Assembly: GCF_964199755.1 (NCBI RefSeq)
Contig: NC_133910.1
Location: forward strand, 7,276,501-7,340,500
Reading direction: 5' to 3'
Source of the DNA: Larus michahellis
Taxonomy: Eukaryota; Chordata; Aves; Charadriiformes; Laridae
Length of the DNA stretch: 64,000 nucleotides
Of this stretch, positions 58,054 to 64,000 are shown piece by piece. Numbering within the stretch: position 1 is the first letter of the stretch; each line of letters starts with the position of its first letter. The translations under genes and the position numbers were made by a program. The notes below the pieces were generated by a model. The model did not search any database. It saw nothing but the letters and a program-made list of their open reading frames with translations, and had not been told where the DNA came from.

Positions 58054-58200
58054 TGCATGTCTAGTAACAAGTGAACGCGGTGGGAAGATGCAGAGACTGG
58101 GCACGGGCAGTTCAAGAGAGGTTTGGGTGGGTTTAGGTTTTTGTTTGGTTTTTTTTTTGCCCAGGGGTTTGGATTTACATCCTCTTGTTTTTCCAGGAGT

Positions 58201-60101
58201 TCACCCGCCGTGCAATGTCGAGATGAAAAGCACATTATCCTGGTCGTGGAGTTTATAATCCAGCTCACCCTGCAGGCCAAGAAAACAAATGAAAAATGGT
58301 TTAAATGTCATTTCCAAATACTAGCTGCAAAGAGAAAACAGCTCATAAAAAGATGGTGAGTGTTAGGGAGAGCAGAAGGGGACAGACCGATGTTTTCATC
58401 CTAACAGAAGCAAAGGTGAGAGATCAGACACGGAGCTGACATTCATTACCCCACACCGCTTTCTGGACCAGGGTTTTGACACAACAGGTGGCTGCCTGAG
58501 GCAGGAAAATAGTTAGGGGCTGTTTGTTGTCTGAGCACAACAGTGGGCTGAAAAGGGAAGATATGTGCCAGTTGCCTGTTTGGGCAGAAATCTCCCCAGG
58601 GCTGCCTTCACCTGCTACGGCACCACCTTACTCCAGTCAAGGGGGTCTGCCGGGGCTGTGATGCTGCCTGGTACCCACTGAGCCGCTACCCAGGCGTGGG
58701 ACAGACCTGCCAGCAGCCAGAGGTGCGAAACCCCTAGCCAGAGGCCAGGAATATGGGCGATCTCTCTTCAGACGCTGGCTGGCTGATGGGACTCAGCAGG
58801 TTAGAGAAAGGCTCTGGGCTTCTGAACAGCCACGGTACAATACAGAGAGAGAGATCCCAGCCTGCCCCTTCCCCCTCAAATACGAGATGCTTCGCTCAGG
58901 GCAAGAATCAGAAATAGCTTCTCTGAGAGCAACCACAGAACAGACAGAACAATATTTTCAACAAAGAAAGTCAAACTGAAGGAGTACAGACCATTAGCTC
59001 CCAGTCTGCGTCGTTGATGAGCACCAAAATTCCTGGCCTCCTGCAGAACAGAGAAAAATGATTAGGATACAAGGCTACTAAAAAGCTTCACAAATAGTTA
59101 AGAACAAGGGATGTTGCAGCACAGATCACAAGCTGACTGCCTGTAAAGCCAAAGAGAAAAAGGAATCCTAGCACGGAGGTGGAAACAGGTACAGTCTGTG
59201 CCCTTTCTAGCTCAAATAAAGGGGAGGCAGGAGCAATCCCAGAGCTCATTTGAATCAAAATGCACCATTCCTGAGGATGCTCGGAGATGACTACATTTCC
59301 GTATGATGTAGAAAAGCCAGGTAATTAAACCCACGCATCACAGTCGAGCGCAGAGAGCTCGATGTGAAGGTAGGGAAAGCTATTCCGCTGCCCCTACCAA
59401 AGGCACTGAACACCCGGGATCCACTCCGTGCCCCTGATTACAGGCAAAGGGATTCCCCCTCTTTGATCTTCAGTGTCCTGCAATTGTCTCTCCCGTTACC
59501 AGGGGACCTGGCACACGCTTCAGCTCACAAAGATCCGTGACGAATGTTAAACACCCCCAGCACCACCCCGCAGTCAGGGATGGCTTGCACAGCTCACTCT
59601 GCTCCATTTCTCTTGGCTTCCCCCCCCCCCGCCACGAGGCTGGCCCCATTTTGACAATAAAAATACATTTCCCAGAAGAAATATTTGTTGGCATTTCTCT
59701 GAGTGACTGCTTCAGTCCCAGTGATGTCAGCAGGGAACGGACAGACCTGCTAAAACTCCTGGAATTGAGGATACGTGTGCTGCGCTGCTCCAGGTGACAA
59801 CCGAGAGAAAGTATACACGTCCCTGCTTCACATTTAAGGTTTAAAGATTTGGGGTGAGGGCTGCAGAAGATGCTCTCCATGGAACAGGGTAAGGTGTAGT
59901 GCGGGACACCTCCCATTATCAGTTTAGAAAATCCCATATTTTCATGGTCATTGACCTGTACCCCAAACCATGGGGATCAACAGAGAAACACAAGGAGGAT
60001 TCTTAACAGCTCTACTTACACAGATTCCCCTTGCATAAATAATTCTGGTCGTTCTTTCAACAGATTCTGTTTGATCCACTTTAGCAGGTTTCTGATATCC
60101 C
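58201..60101 (-). CDS. URM1: URM1, ubiquitin-related modifier 1 (3' exons only)
   Basis: Three minus-strand exons: 60101-60020 ([20 protein letters not shown] then FMQGES), 59040-58992 ([16 protein letters not shown]) and 58269-58201 ([20 protein letters not shown] then GG and stop). The split codons give W before DIRN and V before RPGI, as in human PWDIRN and DSVRPG. About 66 of some 101 residues are covered. The C-terminal diglycine is the thiocarboxylation site: MOCS3 activates URM1, which then supplies sulfur for wobble-uridine 2-thiolation by CTU1/CTU2 and can modify proteins. The donor after WELM reads GTCTGT, a weak but GT-type site. The 5' exons were not recognised within the window and probably lie beyond the right edge. 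Confidence 0.94.
58270..58991. other. URM1 last intron, nothing recognised
   Basis: Intronic, AT-richer than the left part of the window. No gene or repeat was identified. Confidence 0.6.
59041..60019. other. URM1 internal intron, nothing recognised
   Basis: Contains no recognised exon on either strand. A short C-run lies at about 59622-59632. Confidence 0.6.
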
Positions 60102-63100
60102 CTGAAAGGAGAAAGGACAGCAGTTTACAAACTAGCTGACGGCTCCTAGCTGATGCCAGAACAAAGTGATTGTTTATTCACAAAAGAGTAGACGGGGAAC
60201 ACGCAGGATGGATGGGGATAGCTGCAAACCCCCCGTCAAAGAAACCACCAAACAGGACTGTCCCTTAGAGCACCGAGGGAGCTCAGAGCTCTGCCCCAAG
60301 CCCCACAGCTCGGCAGAAGAGGTTTCCCACAAAGAACGAATGCAGTTCATGCTGAAGCACCAATCCAGCGGGAGACTGCCGCTGTTAAGATTTCTTTAAC
60401 GCATCCCATGTGTTCCGTTATCACCCGACAAATTGACGTTTAACTCTCTGTGTGTTTAATCAGATTTAAAAAGTCCGAACAAGCAAGCCCACGAACCTGA
60501 AAGGAGCAAAGGTAGACACTATCGGTACCAAAACCAGCACAAGCTCTTGAAAACATGAGTTCTGGGGCACAAACCTGTACATAACCATGCATTAAACACG
60601 CATGCAGGCACCGGACACAGTAGCTGTATTTTGGATACTTGTAAGATCCCTGGGTGTTACGCCTGCTGCCGTGGTTCCCCATGCCGTGCCTGCTCCCTCC
60701 CTCTACACTTTGTGCTTATAGCTTCTTTATTAAAGCTCAGCCTTTATCTTTCCATTTCAGCAGGTGACAGGAAGGATTTGTCTTCATGCAAAAGGAGGAG
60801 GAGACACTGCTGGCGAGTTTTTATAGTATCAATTTTACTTTGTGAGGCAAAAACAATTTCTTTAGTGATAGCATCAGTTAATTTCCTATTGGAGAGGTGA
60901 GAAGCGACGGGGTGGGGGGGAATAATCCCTTACAGGGTTTAGAGAAGCTGACAAATTGCAACGTGGAGTTCTCCTGCATTCGCCTCTATATTTCACCGTT
61001 CCACAAACCACTTCATCATTCTGAATCCACAATCAGCTATTCTCCCGGGGCTCCTTTAAACAGCCCTTTGAAAGCCCCGAAAGAGTTTTGTTTGTTTTCA
61101 AGGCGTGAGGAAGCTTTCTGAAGGCACAAATCCACCAGTGAGGGCTGGTGCCCCGCTCACAGGATGAGCAGGGATGGCAGGATGGGTTTCCACATCTCCC
61201 TCACGTGTGGTAAGTTCACCGTAGTCACAGGGAACCTTTCCGCACGCGCCTCCGTGAGCTAAAATAAATGCTGCGTACAGTTCCCCGTGTGTTTGCTTCA
61301 CGACCAGGAAAAATAAATGCACTCAGTCCCTGCCTTACCCCCGCGTTTTATGGGGTCGCGGACGCTACCCAAAGCAGAGCTGGGGTTCTTCCAAATAACA
61401 TTACCCCCATCGCTTCTGTCACGCCAAGGATGAACAGCCCTGGCACAGGCAGGTGCACATCAACTAGGCGATGGGGACATGTCCATCTGCAGCAGATGGG
61501 GGCCTCTCCTCCCAGGGAAAGGGGGAGGGGGATGCTCTGAGATTCCCTCTGTTCCCCCCCTTCCACCATTTCCCAGGGCATCGGTGCCTCCGGATCACAG
61601 CGTTCCCCCCTCCAGCACAGCAGTCCCAGCATGGGGCTGCCCGGAGCACGACAGGTATCGCTGATCCAGTGCTCTGATCAGGGCAGAAAGAGCTGCTTTG
61701 TGCCTTAAAACCGCCCGGTGAGGTGGATCCCTGCCTGGGGCCGACCCATGACTCCCTTGTAATGATACGTAGTTAAGAGCACTAAATAGACCATTTTCTG
61801 CCGCTTTCCTAGCAACGTGCACCGTGGATGGCGAGCACTGCTCAGAAGGTGTACATATATATATATATACCACCCCAGTCAGTCAGCCACCAGAACAGGA
61901 GTTAACTATATTCACCTTCCCCTGAAAAATGCTGCTGCAACGTAAAGCCCTCAGGATCTCACACCCAAACAGCTCCTGCTCTCCATCACCAAGAAATGAA
62001 AGCCGTAGAGGAAGAAAGATGGAGAGGAGCCTTCGGGGGGGGGCCACAAAGGGGACACCAGCCCCACCGCAGCATCGCCCGCGAGCTGTTTCATATTTAT
62101 GCACTTGCGGCAGGGCACACAACAATGAGCTGTGCCATATACCATTCTCCTTGCGTGGAATAAGCAGCTCTTTCCTCTGGGACCTTTCAGGAGAGATCAT
62201 TTAAACCGAAACACGCCGCACCAGCTGGATAAAAGACAGCCACCTCGAAGCAGCCTGGACGAAGGGGCGAGAGGACTGATTTATTCGAGGCTGAGCTGGA
62301 AGACTCCCTCATCCCTACTCCTTCCATAATAAATGTTATTTCCAGCCCCACCTGAGCCTACATTCATTTACTCCTCCCCAGAAGTCACGTACATCCGTAC
62401 TGAAGAATTTAGACAGTAGGAAAAAAAAACTGATATCCCTGCGCACGCCTGGAGCTTCCCTGCTCCAAACGGCAATGAAAATTAAGACCCTTTCTCTGCA
62501 GCCAACCTTAAGACATAATACTTTCGGCTGCTTTCTCAGCATTGAATTTTTTCCCCCACCTTCATGTCTCTACATTCTGTACACCAATATTACTAGAACA
62601 AATCAATTATAAAGGATGAAAAATGACCAGAGCCACACCAAAACCATCTCCCACAAGTAAGATATTGAAAAGGAACAAGATTACTTCCATTGCAAGTGGT
62701 GGGGGGAGAAGCCATCTTGCAGCTCAGCGCCTCAAAAAGCAGTCTTGATCAACAGCTCAGGACTCTATATGTTATCGTGATGGAAATAATAAGAGGTAAA
62801 TTATAGCACAACCACTTATCTCTTACAGTTGACTTAGGTAGCGTTCCTAAGACATTTTCTTTCTGATACTACGCTACGGCTCTAACAGGTTTCCAGCTCC
62901 CTGGGCTGAGGATTCGCTATGCCAACAGCAGGTCCTCTACAAATGACATATAAGGAAGGAAAAATAATCTCAGCCTGGTCAGGCACCACATCTGCTGACA
63001 AGTTAAACCATCACTACGACACGGCAATTTTACACCCATGTTGGTTCTGAAGCTGGCCCCCATCACAGAACAGAGGCATTTGCTCTTTGCAGGAGCACCA

Positions 63101-64000
63101 TTGTACTACACCTGCTGCCATTCGGCTGCAAAAGCAACCCTGCATTTTGGCCCAGGTGTGAGATTCAGGTGAGAGTTGAGATAATACAACATTTCGCTCC
63201 CGCATCCCCAACTCAAGTCCAGCTCATCCCAGTAATGATATATTTTTATCATTGCTGCACAGTCTCAACGAAATCCTTTTGGTAGCCTACTCCATTTCAT
63301 TCACAGCGAGCAAACATCCACACCAAAAAATCCACTCTAATTATCGTTAACTGTCTTCGCCATTGGCAGCATCAGCAGAGAAGCAAAAGCGAACCGGCCA
63401 AGGAAGCTGAAATATTCTCAAACTGCAAAGGAGGGACTGAAGCACATGGTAGGAAATCCCTGTCTCATTTGTATACAGAGACAGCTTCTGTTGCCTGTGC
63501 TAACAGTACATCAAACCTCTCCAAATTCTCAGGAAAAATAATCTAAAGTTAATTAAAAAAAGAAAAACCGACAAACGTTTGAGAAAACTGCTTAGTTCAA
63601 GTGCACAGATGGGAGCTCAAATCCACAATACATACATAAAACAAATCACCCAGCGAAACACACAGCTCAGGAAAACGAAGTGTGTGCTTGCAGTGACACA
63701 AAGTCATTGGCTTGTCATGCAAGCGGACAGGATGCAAAAACTGCAGCGAGTGTGCATACAAAAACCCAACAGCGTCGGCTCATTTTCAGCCCAGCTGCAT
63801 CATAAACGCTCCTGGTTGTGGCAGACAGAACTGCACAGTCTGCTCGGTCCTCCTGCGTATCCTCCAAGGCCTGATCTTCTGCATTACTCCAACTGTTCCT
63901 TGATGAAGAATCTGCTGAGCTTCCTCTGCAAGAGAAATGCATCTAAGACTCCATTTTAGCACTGTCTGGAACAAGAGCCCGGCTTCGTTTGCACCCTCAA
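60102..64000. other. Probable URM1 intron sequence to the window edge
   Basis: The exon that should encode the ELLFDGIKKH segment and end PW was searched for by eye on the minus strand and not found. The stretch therefore probably lies inside a URM1 intron. It is AT-richer than the rest of the window and holds no recognised gene. Confidence 0.5.
61850..61870. repeat. (TA)n microsatellite
   Basis: Alternating TA of about 16 bases following GTACA, in the probable URM1 intron. Confidence 0.85.

Overview
The window is gene-dense, GC-rich vertebrate DNA with compact introns and no recognisable interspersed repeats. Gene order matches the human 9q34.11 block inverted, and it most resembles a bird microchromosome (chicken chromosome 17 equivalent). 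That assignment is inference from gene content and base composition; no species marker was seen. All exons below were joined by hand from splice sites, reading phase and remembered vertebrate proteins.

Layout from left to right: exon 1 of CDK9 (minus, gene continues off the left edge); a 21-bp minisatellite; SH2D3C (plus, 1837-26339, 12 coding exons plus two alternative first exons); TOR2A (plus, 27345-30684, 5 exons); a decayed remnant of TTC16 (minus, about 32.7-33.9 kb); PTRH1 (plus, 34510-36815, 5 exons); a remnant of CFAP157 (minus, about 37.6-38.05 kb); CERCAM (minus, 39840-45334, 12 exons, ending in RDEL). Then comes about 13 kb without protein genes, holding an orphan CpG island, AT-rich candidate conserved elements, a large CpG island and a miR-219-2 hairpin (55016-55108, plus). 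The last gene is the 3' part of URM1 (minus, three exons, 58201-60101), whose 5' exons were not found.

The genes do not form one pathway. They are a syntenic set: transcription elongation kinase (CDK9), Cas-binding SH2 adaptor (SH2D3C), ER-lumen AAA+ ATPase (TOR2A), peptidyl-tRNA hydrolase (PTRH1), ER-resident GT25-family protein (CERCAM), ubiquitin-like sulfur carrier (URM1) and an oligodendrocyte-associated microRNA. The two ciliary/testis-type genes expected on either side of PTRH1 both look broken here.

The most interesting signals are: the miR-219-2 locus with a duplicated, SOX-motif-containing AT-rich module upstream; four Pumilio-type sites packed before the SH2D3C poly(A) signal; the paired decay of TTC16 and CFAP157; and G-rich degenerate arrays in the first introns of PTRH1 and CERCAM. 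No viral, retroviral or toxin-derived element was recognised.
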